Origin: Bicyclus anynana
Taxonomy: Eukaryota > Arthropoda > Insecta > Lepidoptera > Nymphalidae
Direction: 5' to 3'
Length of the DNA stretch: 64,000 nucleotides
NCBI RefSeq assembly: GCF_947172395.1
Contig: NC_069085.1
Location: 7,286,112-7,350,111, forward strand
The notes beneath the pieces are model-generated. The model was not told where the DNA came from, made no database searches, and was given only the letters and a program-made list of their open reading frames with translations. The position numbers and the translations under genes are program-made. The stretch's first letter is position 1. Each line of letters begins with the position of its first letter. Positions 22,689 through 33,649 of the stretch are shown in pieces.

Positions 22689-23912
22689 TATGATTTAATA
22701 TCTTGTCTGTATTGTTATTGGAATGAAATTGTAGCGCTCCATTCCCGATGGGAACCTTAATTTCGCGGGCCTTGTATTCAATATGTAAATTTTGTTTGCA
22801 GAAATCTACCAACTGAGCTGTTGAAACGCACTTTGGACACAACTATGTGGAAATAATAAATCAAAATTTCCTCTAAGTCATTACTTTCTTTTTGACAGGT
22901 CCTTTTTTTGAATCCTGTGTTCCCATATAATGCTATTAATTTTCTACATGATTTTATGTTGATTTCGATTATTATTTTATATTTTTGGAATAAATTTTCT
23001 TCGAAATATACGAAGTTGGTAATTAAGGTTCCTATTTTAAAGTGCGAAAACATACTTATTACTACTACTACTACACTAATGAAGATTATCTAAACATGAA
23101 ATATACTTAGTATAATTGTTTGTACATTAGGTACCGAAAGTTGCTATTGATATTTTCAAACACCTTATGTATACCACTTAGTTTTCAGTAAGCCGAATAA
23201 CTATTATCATTCATAATAATTGCCCTAAATGTTACATAAAGGCTACAGATACAATAGTCTTTTATTTTTCTCTCAAGTTGTCCTTGGCCGCAATATTAGC
23301 GACAGTACAGCGAATATAAAACACACAAACGCGTTTCTGAAGGTAGCTACACCTAATCGCTATAACCAAAGCCAACCAGTCTTCCAAAAATAGCAAATCC
23401 TAATAGGCGACAACAAGTAACAATCGTTTTTATAGAAAAGGCACATTAACAATCGTTTTTAAAGAAAAGGCACATTAACCTTTAAAAATAAAAGGACTCA
23501 CAATCATGTACAAAATTTCACTTAAAAACTGGCCAATTTTGCTTTTGCAAAACTGGAAAATTATACCTAAAGGCCTTTAAAAATAGTCCATCATTCAATA
23601 GAATCCCAAGTTTAGAGCAAATTCAACCTTAAGAATTGAGTTTGAGGTTGAATTTGCAAATGCGACTACTTGAATTGAGTGCCAAGAAGTAGTGTTTGGC
23701 ACTCATTGAGTGGGAACGTTTATTGGTCGCTGATTGTGCATTCACTTTTTAATAGGAGATCGATGAATAGTATTTTAGTTAAAATGACTAAGTTCGTCAA
23801 AGTAATGAGACATATTTTAGTGTGCGGGTGCCGGGTCCAACTTAAGTCAAAGAAAGCTCTACAGATCCCAGGCCCGGTGGGTGACATTACTGTAGGCGTC
23901 AACACCTTCACG

Positions 23913-24042
23913 TCTGGCAAGTTCGTTGATAACACTCCCATAATTTGCGGAAAGACACCGTTACATACCCTGCGGAAAGACACCGTTACATACCCCCCGC
24001 CCTGCGCGCAACATCGGGAGTGTTACGAACGAAGTTTCCAAG
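23913..24042. repeat. Foldback/MITE element, copy 1
   Basis: The left end 'ctggcaagttcgttgataac' and the right end 'gttacgaacgaagtttccaa' are imperfect inverted repeats of about 28 bp. The interior carries a tandem duplication of 'gcggaaagacaccgttacat'. A second copy with the same ends is at 58135-58302. Confidence 0.55.
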
Positions 24043-24545
24043 CTATAGTCACTATATATGTCACAACCTATTGATTTAGTAGAATCGTATCAGCTTTGAA
24101 TGATACCTACCCCTAACCGTTCTATTATATAACTTACTGCATTCTAATCCTAAGCTAGTCAGGACTTAGGTCTCATGCTGAGGTCTTTGAGTACCTAGGT
24201 TATTTGAGACTGCTGGATTGTTCTCACCCACTTCTATACATTCTATAAACTACACGCTACTTTTTAGTAGTAGGTATAGAACTTTTTGTGAACGAGCTTG
24301 TACAGGGAAGCATTACATTTACAACCATGCTTAGTCTGCTGCCAAGTAACGCTGTGTTCCAGTCTGAAAACAAGAACTTGTTCCAGATTTCACAAAAGCA
24401 GTACCTAACTTCTGCAGGTAATTTGTGGAGCAATTATTATAATTGTTAATTTTAAACAGTAAGTACCAACCAATTCTTAACGATTAAAATTACTGCTTTA
24501 AAAAGAAAAAAAATATCCCCCTGAAACTTAAGTACGGTATATTCG

Positions 24546-24940
24546 TAATGGCATGCAAACAGTGATGACCTACGGATTCGAGGCTTTGGGCCTTATTAGA
24601 AGGCTCAAAGTCACTCAGCGGGCGATGGAGCGAGCTGTGCTTGGGGTTTCTCTGCGTGATCGAATCAGAAATGAGAAAATCCTCAGACGAAACCAGTCAC
24701 TCACATAGCTCGGCGAGTCGCGATGCAAAAGTGGCAATGGGCAGGCCACAGTTCGAAGAGCCGATGGACGTTGGGGTCCCAAGGTGCTGGAATGGCGACC
24801 CTGCACCGGCAATCGCAGTGTTAGTCGACCCCCCACTAGGTAGACCGAAGATATCAAGCGGGTTGCAGGCAGTCGCTGAATGCTGGCGGCTCGAGTCCGT
24901 TGTGCTTGGAGGTCCATGCAAGAGGCCCATGATGTAAACT
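24546..24940 (+). pseudogene. RTE-type LINE, reverse-transcriptase C-terminal end (broken)
   Basis: It reads VMTYGFEALGLIRRLK, VTQRAMERAVLGVSLRDRIR and NEKILRR, then shifts frame to KVAMGRPQFEEPMDVG and related sequence. It ends 'gtccatgcaagaggcccatg'. This is the conserved tail of RTE-type endonuclease/reverse-transcriptase LINEs. Stops and frameshifts show it is dead. Related tails lie at 4018-4128 and 52352-52715. Confidence 0.75.
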
Positions 24941-25291
24941 AGGGCGTTTCGGAACATAGAGCGTTAAGCTGTTCAATACAAGATTTAAGATGTCAGCGGT
25001 AACGTAGGGGGCGGCAGCAGGTCATAGAACCGCGTACCCGTCCGTCCTACTCGCTGTCGCCTCATGCCCCTCACGCGCTCAATAAATAAGATCCTTGTTC
25101 ACGTATCGTGACTATGTATGACTTGTGCGTAGCTACATCCGCAGCTGAATTTCGACACTTTATAAAGATTGCATCTTCCTACTATACCCACCTAAAATCC
25201 GATCAGTAATTACAATCGTTAACACGCGAGATCGCAACATTAACACGATTACAAAAGTAGGAAGTTGAACATTCGCTCTAAGGCTTACTTT

Positions 25292-25386
25292 GGACTACTT
25301 TAGTATTTTAGTCGAGTACCTATGAACGATTTTTGGGCGGTAAATCCAAAAATTGTTCGTACTCGACTAAAATACTAAAGTAGTCC
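25292..25386. repeat. Long perfect hairpin (28-bp arms)
   Basis: The arms at 25292-25319 (GGACTACTTTAGTATT...) and 25359-25386 (...AATACTAAAGTAGTCC) are exact reverse complements. Immediately inside them a second, 12-of-13 inverted match (gaacgatttttgg / ccaaaaattgttc) extends the stem, leaving a short loop around gcggtaaat. The total is 95 bases, the size of a pre-miRNA or a small foldback. Confidence 0.8.
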
Positions 25387-25608
25387 GAACTAGGCATAAA
25401 ACGACCTGTGATGCGCGACCAGCGCCGGCCGTAGCCGATCCTGATCCGTAAGTAGGTATAGTCGGATGCAATCTTTATGACATCTCGACAATCGGTGCGA
25501 CTGTTCCTACGCGCAGGTCATACAAAAATCAATACTCTGGAGGGGACTTCAGGTGGGTGTGCGCAGCATAACGCACGATGTTCGGAAACGTCCTATAGAT
25601 TGCATCTA

Positions 25609-25754
25609 CGGTACGATGCCGTGTAGAAACCGAAAGGGGTGTGGATTTTCATCCTCCTCCTAACAAGTTAGCCCGCTTCCATCTTAGACTGCATCATCAC
25701 TTACCATCAGGTGAGATTATAGTCATGGGCTAACTTGTAAAGAATAAAAAAAAA
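25609..25754 (+). repeat. SINE family A, 3' fragment
   Basis: It begins within the body ('acggtacgatgccgtgtaga'), continues 'ccgaaaggggtgtggatttt' and 'acaagttagcccgcttccat', and ends 'ctaacttgtaaagaataaaa' plus A-run. The tRNA head is missing, a typical 5' truncation. Confidence 0.8.
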
Positions 25755-26525
25755 CTGCCACGCAATTATTTCTGACCTGAAAGCTAAGCATTTGCTAAAA
25801 AGTACATAATATAGCGGCGCCGATCCAGGTTTTCTGTATATTTCAGCCATAATCGGTCCCCAATCTAGGGTCAGGATTAGGCAACTGGACTGGATTGGAC
25901 CTACCTACTTAAACGACAAGTTCAAATTATGAAAAACCCGCGCCAGTTATGAATAGTTAATGATAAATACAAGTCCTTGATACCATCCGTTGCATTCTTT
26001 TGAAAAAGAAGAAATTGCATGGACTCAGTATTAGAACCACGTGTATCAGTATTTTTCCACACGTGGTCCTTTTATAATCCTTATTAATTAATTAATTAAT
26101 AAACTAAGAAACCATTATTGGAAACTTGCACTTCTCTACCCCTTTATATTAACGGCTGAATCGATTTTGATGAAACATTAACAATTTACCTATTATCGTA
26201 TAGGGAGTAGATACGACATAAGGAACCTTACCTTAGTTAATCTAAAATAATGTTGTGTGTAATTCTTAGGTATTACAAAAAAATAAAACATTAGTTTAAT
26301 TATATAACCAGGTATTATAATGATATTTAAATCTCTTTAAAAGTATTAACATTAAATAGATCCTTACTACGCAAAAATATCGTCACAGTCTTAATATTAT
26401 GCAGATAGGTACTCAATGAACAAGATTAAAAATATATACCTACACCTATTTTAATAAACTAATATCACACTTCTAGATACATTTATCTTAATTAACAAAA
26501 TGTAAACAAATACTAACAATAAATA

Positions 26526-27689
26526 TCATAAAAATGCAAAAATTAGAATAAGTAACAGTACTGAAATTGGAAAGAAAATATAAACAGATATTCGAGGATG
26601 ACAGACAGATGTAAGTATAAATTCATTATCGTCATTATTATTTAAACCATCTCTTGTTGGAACCTCAACAATTACTAATTCATCACTAAATATCTCTACG
26701 TCAAATACACATTCTGTATTGTTCAGACACATTTTGGAGTTAGATATATTAGAGTATTGGAATGTGGGTTTAAAAATATCAAAAATTGCGTGAATATCGT
26801 TATTTACAAAGTCATTATCACTATAGAAAACATAATAATAATATCCATCTGATGTAACTTCATGGACAACTTTCAATGTGGTTGTCTCCTCTAAATACTT
26901 CGTATTGTTGCATTGTATTGAATATGGGAAAAAATCATTCATTAATATATTGTCATTATAGCATTCATATAAACTGTTCTCGAAACTTGATACAGATTTA
27001 TCTTCTGTGGGTACTATGGAGTTGTTGATAGCATTTCCTCCATGATTAACACCCGTATCTAATACTGTGTTTGGTTTGTGCAAAGGTTGTGCATCTCGTT
27101 TATGTTTAGTTTTCTTATCATTATCTGATACATAATCACTAAACCATACTTTATTTTGGTTATGTACATCTCCAATTATTTCTGTTTTTATCTCTTTGGG
27201 ATTTTCCAAAGTTACTGAAACATGTCCACTATTTTCAACTACCAAGGGATCTCTTTTGTTTTTACCATCTAAAATGCCACATGTATCAAATATTTTATCA
27301 CCTTTCACAACCAATAGTTTTGAGCCATCATACCTGGAACAAGATTTTAACTCAACAGTAGCTCCAGCAAAAAGATAGAACCCCCAATACTCTAGAGTAT
27401 CATCAGGTAGAGTCATAGATTTTCTTAATCTTATATGTCTCCTGTTACTAGCTAGTTTAGGTTTTCCTTTCATTTGGAATGCATTAAAGGTACTGTTCAT
27501 TTTTATGGAATGTTTTTCACAAAATATTGATGATTGTCCTTTATGTATCTGTATTACATCAGAGTCTGACACTTTGTACATTACATCAGCATATGTAATG
27601 TTTCTGAGGTATAATGGTGAAATAATTAATATTGCGGGCAATACAGTTGTTAGCAGGCAGAACATTACTACCCTTTGACTTCCTTGCAT
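26526..27689 (-). CDS. Membrane-anchored ectodomain protein, APD1-4 N/M-domain-like
   Basis: One coding exon on minus gives 387 aa from the ATG at 27689. A TTTCTTTTACAG acceptor ends at 27701, so an upstream exon exists. The frame stays open into it, and the true start could be further upstream; the longer reading to 27737 would run through intron sequence. Residues 7-28 are hydrophobic (signal peptide or anchor), and the last 21 residues (ISVYIFFPISVLLL...) form a terminal membrane segment right at the stop. Between them is a Cys-bearing ectodomain with several N-glycosylation sequons (NIT, NST, NNS, NNT) and a furin-like KHKR/D. The segment HIRLRKSM...YWGFYLFAGATVELKSC resembles the APD1-4 N-terminal/middle (DUF4792/DUF4793) family found in insects and plants. 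Plant members add a RING E3 domain, which is absent here. Function unknown. Confidence 0.75.
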   Translation of the reverse strand: MQGSQRVVMFCLLTTVLPAILIISPLYLRNITYADVMYKVSDSDVIQIHKGQSSIFCEKHSIKMNSTFNAFQMKGKPKLASNRRHIRLRKSMTLPDDTLEYWGFYLFAGATVELKSCSRYDGSKLLVVKGDKIFDTCGILDGKNKRDPLVVENSGHVSVTLENPKEIKTEIIGDVHNQNKVWFSDYVSDNDKKTKHKRDAQPLHKPNTVLDTGVNHGGNAINNSIVPTEDKSVSSFENSLYECYNDNILMNDFFPYSIQCNNTKYLEETTTLKVVHEVTSDGYYYYVFYSDNDFVNNDIHAIFDIFKPTFQYSNISNSKMCLNNTECVFDVEIFSDELVIVEVPTRDGLNNNDDNEFILTSVCHPRISVYIFFPISVLLLILIFAFL

Positions 27690-27939
27690 TTTGTCTCCAT
27701 CTGTAAAAGAAAAAGTATGCTTATTGTAAAAGACCATTCAATTATATTTTTTCTTACCCAGCAAACATTGTTTTGCCATATAAATTTACAAAGATACTAA
27801 AAACACAGAAATAAAAGTTAAAAAAAGGATAAAAATAGTTTACAACTTATTGTCATATCTATAAATAAAGTTCATTAAAATTAGTTAAGCCATTTTGGAG
27901 GAGAGCAACAGCAAACACTGACACAATATTTTTATATAT

Positions 27940-28104
27940 TTAGGTGTTCGAGCCTTCAGCTTGATCCACTTACGAGATTACCCTCCAAATTTTGCCCGTT
28001 TGCAGTGTCCCTACCCTACATTTCATTGGGTAAATGAGGTTTTGACATAACATCACGCCGTCATCCGCCGGCATGTCGCTTGACAGTTGTCAATGTCAAT
28101 CAGT
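27940..28104 (-). repeat. Relative of the 33342-33640 foldback element
   Basis: Read on minus it ends 'gtaagtggatcaagctgaag' then 'gctcgaacacctaa', and shares 'gacaactgtcaagcgacatg', 'ccggcggatgacggcgtgat' and 'gcaaacgggcaaaatttgga' with the interior of the 33.4-kb element. The outer inverted arm is of a different type. The exact outer sequence (ctgaaggctcgaacaccta) also sits just outside the 33.4-kb element at 33321-33340. It lies upstream of the 26526-27689 gene, possibly in its promoter region. Confidence 0.7.
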
Positions 28105-28231
28105 ACGTCTTCAAATTTTGTTAAGTGAGCAGTGTTAAATGTGAATATTAATAAATAGTGATAGTGCACAGTGAAATTTGTTGGAGAATATTTTTGTCAA
28201 CGGTCTAGTTAGATGAGAGATTATTCTCAAT

Positions 28232-28503
28232 TCTAAGCGAATACCCGCTCTCCGGACGGTAGACTCGCTGGATAGACCTAGTTACCAAATGAAGACAGTA
28301 ACGAAAAAATCGTAGCCATCTTGTACGGCCGATGTGTATTGTTCGCTGTCGAGTGTCCACGTGACTCCCGACAAGCTTTTTTATCTTAGCGAATGCCCGC
28401 TCTTCGGACGGCAGACTTGCTATGTAGATCTATACTGAATGAGAGTTTTTCTCTTTTTCATCTTAGCGAATGCCCGCTCTTCGGACGGCAGACTCGCTGT
28501 ATA
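28232..28503 (+). repeat. Three spaced copies of a 44-bp direct repeat
   Basis: The motif 'tcttagcgaatgcccgctct' followed by 'tcggacggcagactcgctgt' occurs at 28232-28276 (diverged), 28384-28428 and 28461-28503. Spacing is 152 and 77 bp. It immediately precedes the GACGTC minisatellite and may be part of the same mobile element. Confidence 0.7.
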
Positions 28504-28535
28504 GTCCTACTGAATGATAAGCAGATGATGTCCCG

Positions 28536-29105
28536 CCTGGGACGTCGGCTGAGACGTCGGCTGCTCAGACGTCGGCTGAGACGTCGGCCGAGATGTCGGC
28601 TGCGCAGACGTCAGCTGCTCAGACGTCGGCTGAGACGTCCGCCGAGATGTCGGCTGAGACGTCGGCCGCTCAGACGTCGGCTGAGACGTCGGCCGAGACG
28701 TCGGCTGATCAGACGTCGGCTGAGACGTTGGCTGCTCAGACGTCGGCTGCTCAGATGTCGGCTGTGACATCGACTGTACAGACGTCGGCTGAGACGTCGA
28801 GTGTACAGACGTCGGCTGAGACGTCGGCTGTACAGACGTCGGCTGAGACGTCGGCTGAGACGTCGGCTGTACAGACGTCGGCCGCACAGACGTCGGCTGC
28901 TCAGACATTGGCTGAGGTGTCGTTTAATGGGACTTCATCTGAGATGTCGGCTGACGTGTCGTCTGAGATGTCGGCTGACGTGTCGTCTGAGATGTCGGCT
29001 GATTCGCTGATTGAGACGTTGTTCAAAATATCGGCTGACGCGTCGTCTGGGATGTTGACCAACGCGTCGCCTGGAATGTCGGCTGCACGGCTGATTCGCT
29101 AACTG
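28536..29105. repeat. 12-bp GACGTCGGCTGA minisatellite
   Basis: About 570 bp are built from variants of GACGTCGGCTGA and CAGACGTCGGCTGCT, with roughly twenty GACGTC palindromes. The 12-bp unit is a multiple of three, so several frames stay open on both strands (Ser/Ala/Glu/Thr-rich, Arg/Leu-rich and Ser/Gln/Pro/Thr-rich), none of them credible as a protein. The array decays to the right (gatgtcggctgacgtgtcgt units, 28940-29060). It is CpG-dense within AT-rich DNA. Confidence 0.85.
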
Positions 29106-29926
29106 AGACGTCATCTGAGTTGTCCGTCGATGCTTTGGCTGAGACGGCCGGCGTTTACGATATCTATTTGTCAGCTATTTGATATTTGCTTGTCCTTTAA
29201 GTGACCTCTGACAGCTGCCTTGTCAGCTGCGCGCCTGAAGTCTAAGGCGCGTATTTGGGTACTCTTCAATTACCAGTGTCCCTGGACGTCAGTAATCAGC
29301 TTAATGACGATCTTTATAGATCATGGAATACATAACGTATGTAAACTCAAGTTGATTGGGAGTCTTTAAGAAAGTTATAAATGCTTGATGAATTTTTATC
29401 ATCAATATATTGAAGCTCCTTGGTAACATACCAAACCTGGATGTGTTCGAAGAAAAGATTTTAGTGGAATATGAAAATTAACTGCGTTTCACTATACCTA
29501 CTCTCCATTTACCGCATGTTTGTAGTGGCTAAAGCTCGCATGGGCTTAGAGAACGTAAAAACATACTTATCATTTGAACCTAACATAATTATTTAACTAC
29601 TGCTGTGAGTCCTGATTTATTTCCTACTTTCAACAATGAAACAAATCTTTCTGATCGATGCATACGATAATAGGTTCTTTAAAACGGATGTTCTTTGTCC
29701 TTACTGCCCTTCTTCTATTTTGAGAGGCTTTGTATATATTAAGAGATCCAGTTGATGGCCTTTCTTATGGACGAAGTTGCCTCGTCTTGACTGTATCGGA
29801 AGAAAAATTTACTTTGCACAGAAAGTTTAATGGAGCAACGTAATAAAATCTTAGAACCAAGCATCATACAATGTTATTAGAGTATATAAATACTGAATGT
29901 TGTTGGATTGCTCCCGTTCAGTTAGA

Positions 29927-29959
29927 AGATTATCTTAGCAAGACAAGCTAAGATAATCT
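29927..29959. repeat. Perfect 13-bp stem, 7-nt loop
   Basis: AGATTATCTTAGC at 29927-29939 is exactly complemented by GCTAAGATAATCT at 29947-29959. It could be a structural feature of the surrounding decayed retroelement. Confidence 0.6.
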
Positions 29960-30449
29960 AATCTTTTTATTCCAGGAAACTAATCTTTTTATTTTGATAA
30001 ATACTTTATCTAAAAGCAAAATGGGACATGCAGTAAAAATTTCTAGCCAAGCAAGGATATCATTCCCAGAAGCTTCGCGAATATTCGAATATACAACAAC
30101 AGTCCAGTCTTCACTTGACTGAAGATAATACTAAATAGTGCATTAACAAAGATGACCCTGCGTTCACAGACAATCACTTCATAATGCAGTGGCAGTGACA
30201 GTGAATGTTGCACTTCAGATACTCGTGATATGACTGCACTTTAGATACAAAAAGGGTGGAAATCATACAATGCCTGAGACCTATAATAAAGCCTCCAATA
30301 AGAGATTCCACAATCTTTTGCAATGTATTTCACTGTACAACACCCATTTAGCCACCGAAACTCAACAGGCTTTATCATATTAAAATGCAAGATGTAATAA
30401 ATAAATATTTTCCGGTATGGTTTAGTCATTATTGGCTAGATATTTGGCT

Positions 30450-30500
30450 CACACACAAAGGCTCGGGTTCGATTCCCGGTACCAGACCCAATTAAAACAA
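30450..30500 (+). repeat. SINE-like B-box fragment
   Basis: 'ggctcgggttcgattcccgg' followed by 'taccagaccc' is an RNA polymerase III B box without a recognisable A box or acceptor stem. It is probably a fragment of a tRNA-derived SINE. Confidence 0.4.
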
Positions 30501-30839
30501 GTTACTCCATAGAAGCTCTGGCTCGAGATAATGTCCACAAACTAAATATGAGAAGGAAAAATAAATAAATTATATTTGAAGTCAAAAAGATCTTAGTGCT
30601 CAAAATATTCATGCACTTAATTAAGTGTGCCTGGATCTAAAATTACACTTTGTTTGCATTTCTTCTCTAAGTTTGTCAATCTGTCATATATGATAGATTT
30701 TAAATTAATCTATGGAATTTTTTTCATATAATACAAATATTGTGGGGAAATTAAGAGAGTTAGGAACGAATAAATATTTCCTTCTCCTTCAAGGGGAAAA
30801 TATGGCCGTATTAATTAATTACTCTTGCCCACAAAAGCT

Positions 30840-32300
30840 TATTTGATTTGCCGATACAATCATTCCGTCGCTTTATATATCTTGAATGTACAGGCAAAGG
30901 TATCACAAGCCACATCTTTCCCTGCCTCATAGACGGTTTCTGTTCTTAAACCTTTGAAAAATTTCTACTTTGTAGAATGATAACTCTGTATAGATTTGTT
31001 AATGGATATATATTTAGCTAAGTAATTCAGATTTCATCCTACTTATATTTAGTTACTTTACTTATAGATGATATTCTTTTTAACAACGATTCAAGCATAC
31101 TGCCTGTAAACATCATCTATGTCGTAGATACAGCTACCCAATATTGGGTGGTATCTATATAAACTATCGAAAATTCAATCTCATGTCAACACAAATAGGA
31201 AAATCGCCTGTATGTCGCCAAAGACAGTACAAAAGAACAGTCAAGAAATGCTACTTACTCACAAAGAAATTTCGCTGGTGGGCATGGTGGCTTGCAACTG
31301 TTATAGCAGTGTATAATATTTATAAATTATGCATGCTCCTCGCCTCATTCAGTATACATTATACAATATATCTGCATACGTATTAGAGAAGACCATCTAC
31401 TTGAAATTTTATAACATCAGATGCAGTAGGATTCAGTCGAGAACTATAAGAAACTTAATATTCATAAACAGTTTCTAAAATGAACGGCAACATGTTTGAC
31501 ACAAGCTTAAAGAGATATTATGGATTGTATTGGATTTTCTATGAGAGAGAGAGAGAGTGAGAAAGGACCTTAGATAGAAAAAACTGTATGCAATATTTCA
31601 AGAAGATAACAAATCTATAAATCTATACCTCTTTGCATTAAGCAGTAAATTCTAGATAGTAATCTAGCAGTAAATTAGCTAACCAGCTTCAAATATACCT
31701 AAGCCAGGTACTGTTCTGGGATTACAGACGGGTCTATACCGATTATAAGAATTGCTATGGATGATGGAAAAACCAGAAGTAGACTTGTTTACCAGTGCAA
31801 GGGCAGTGATCTAAAATATGATTGCTTTTCTAGTATTGCCCATTCGTCGACGTCTTCAGCAAAGACTTAAACTAAAGGCTGTGGTGGCCCCTAGCTTATT
31901 TCCATCTTCAACGCTAGTACCTTAAATTCGAGACATCTTAATCACTGCTTGAGAACCTATCTTCTGGTAGCTCCAGATAGGAGAGAAAGTTTATGATATT
32001 CCTCTTCTCCATGTCTCCATTGTACCAGAGAACCAAGAGCCAACCATTTACAATTAACAATCTAACATTTCTTTCGCGAGTACCAACAGGTCACATTCAG
32101 TAACATATTGTATGTGCTTGCTGTACTACTAAGGTCCTTCGCAACAGAGGACAGAACATTTTAGAAACAGCTTGGCGTAAATTCACAATTAATACGTGTA
32201 ATCAAGCCTGGATATGTTGGAATGGGTTAACATTTAGATCCTACTTCGGTAGGACTTCATTTTAGCAAATACTTAATAAATAAATCAGAACTCGTACTCA
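30840..32300 (+). pseudogene. Decayed DIRS-like retrotransposon (RT, RNase H, tyrosine recombinase)
   Basis: Conceptual reading with many stops and shifts gives FRRFIYLECTGKGI and LIDDILFNND (RT palm, YLDDILL-like), INYRKFNLMSTQIGK and then FRWWAWWLATVIAVYN (post-palm), then EVDLFTSARAV (the 'VDLFAS' region of DIRS RNase H), and AWRKFTIN / TCNQAWICWNGLTF, like the N-terminal domain of DIRS tyrosine recombinases. The order fits DIRS elements. No frame is longer than about 80 codons, so it is an old relic. Limits are uncertain; sequence from about 29.1 kb, including the minisatellite, could be its 5' part. Assignment rests on remembered motif similarity. Confidence 0.5.
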
Positions 32301-33341
32301 GAACTATTGATCTTTAGAAATCCTTAGTCAAATAGGTTTATAAACCCAAAAAATTATCGAGTAGATAATTACCTAGGTACTTGATCAACCTAAAGTTAGA
32401 CTAGCATTGAAACCAATTTTAAAACCAAAACCTCTAAGATGGTTGGTCACCTATGAGTCTATTTAAATACTCAACTGATAGCTTATTTTAAGTAGCATGT
32501 CATGACTCCTTGTTTTTATCTTGAGTGGAGAGTTCATGTTTTGACTATACACAGTACGGTTCTGACAAAATACAGATCAAACATTGGTTTGGTTAACTTT
32601 ATGTAGTCAGAGGGCTATATCTATTAGTACAAACTGATATTACAAATTTGTTATATTTGGGTAAAGAAATTATTGGACATGTCAATGAATCTGGTTTGTT
32701 TATTATGTCTAGCGGAAGACAAAGATTAAATTAGCTGCTCGCAGTCATTTCGGGATAACTGCGAGTCTTATTGAAATTAGCACGCTTTCAGCTTTCTCAT
32801 ATAATTTTAAAAGCATCTGTAAATACAGATTTAATAAAATACAATAGAAATTTAAAGTAGGTAGTCAATATATCTACGCTGCCTTGAAGAAGTTCCTCAG
32901 ATGTTTTGAGGTTTACTTTACTACTTTACAGCTTTAAGTGCAGCATATGTGCACCAATTTAAATGAATATATGGGTTGTATAGGTTTTGTTTTTACCATT
33001 AAATAAAATATCAATTGATAAAAATATGTGTGTTACTTTCGGGTGAAATCTACATTAATAACTGTGATTAATTAAATGACAATAATTATAATATCAATTA
33101 AATTTGATATCTAGTTAATTACTTCAGAGATGAGAAAAATATTTTGTCTCTATGATAATCACTGATAATATACTGATTTATATACTGATAATTTAAACGT
33201 CGTTGATCATTAATTTACATGTATAATGATTATCATTTCTTTTACTATCATAAAAAATGGTCATCACAGTACGCCTTGCCATCGCCGGCAGAATATAAAC
33301 ACATCTCGTAAGTGGATCAAGCTGAAGGCTCGAACACCTAA

Positions 33342-33640
33342 ATATAACCGTTTTCCCCCCAAAGGGCAGAAAACGATTATTTAGGTTTCAGCCGAAGCTT
33401 GATCCACTAAAATTTCATGCCTTGCCGGCTTACGAGAGTACTGATTGACATTGACAACTGTCAAGCGACATGCCGGCGGATGACGGCGTGATGTTATGTC
33501 AAAACCTCATTTACCCAATGAAATGTAGGGCAGGGACACTGCAAACGGGCAAAATTTGGAGGGTAATCTCGTAAGTGGATCAAGCTTCGGCTGAAACCTA
33601 AATAATCGTTTTCTGCCCTTTGGGGGGAAAACGGTTATAT
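33342..33640. mobile_element. Foldback DNA element with 67-bp perfect terminal inverted repeats
   Basis: The left arm 33342-33408 (atataaccgttttcccccca...) and right arm 33574-33640 (...tggggggaaaacggttatat) are exact reverse complements over 67 bp, around a 165-bp unique core. The core is related to 27940-28104. TA or TTAA-like bases flank the ends, but the target duplication is ambiguous. Perfect arms suggest recent insertion or arm homogenisation. No coding capacity. Confidence 0.85.
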
Positions 33641-33649
33641 TAAAGTAGC

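Larger units (their letters stand above)
22705..26525. other. Intergenic region between eIF4A and the next (minus-strand) gene
   Basis: There is no convincing gene in these 3.8 kb. It holds a 36-bp tandem duplication near 23425-23480 ('aacaatcgtttttatagaaa' twice), a foldback element, an RTE LINE tail, a long perfect hairpin and a SINE tail, each listed separately. The 131-codon frame at 23679-24074 runs across the foldback element and is not supported. Confidence 0.6.

Noticed and set aside
23679..24074. 131-codon frame
   Set aside because: It crosses the foldback element at 23913-24042 and shows no domain or splice context.
28393..29102. Long Arg-rich, Ser/Ala/Thr-rich and (minus strand) Ser/Gln/Pro/Thr-rich frames
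   Set aside because: A 12-bp tandem repeat keeps several frames open on both strands; this is a minisatellite and not evidence for a protein.
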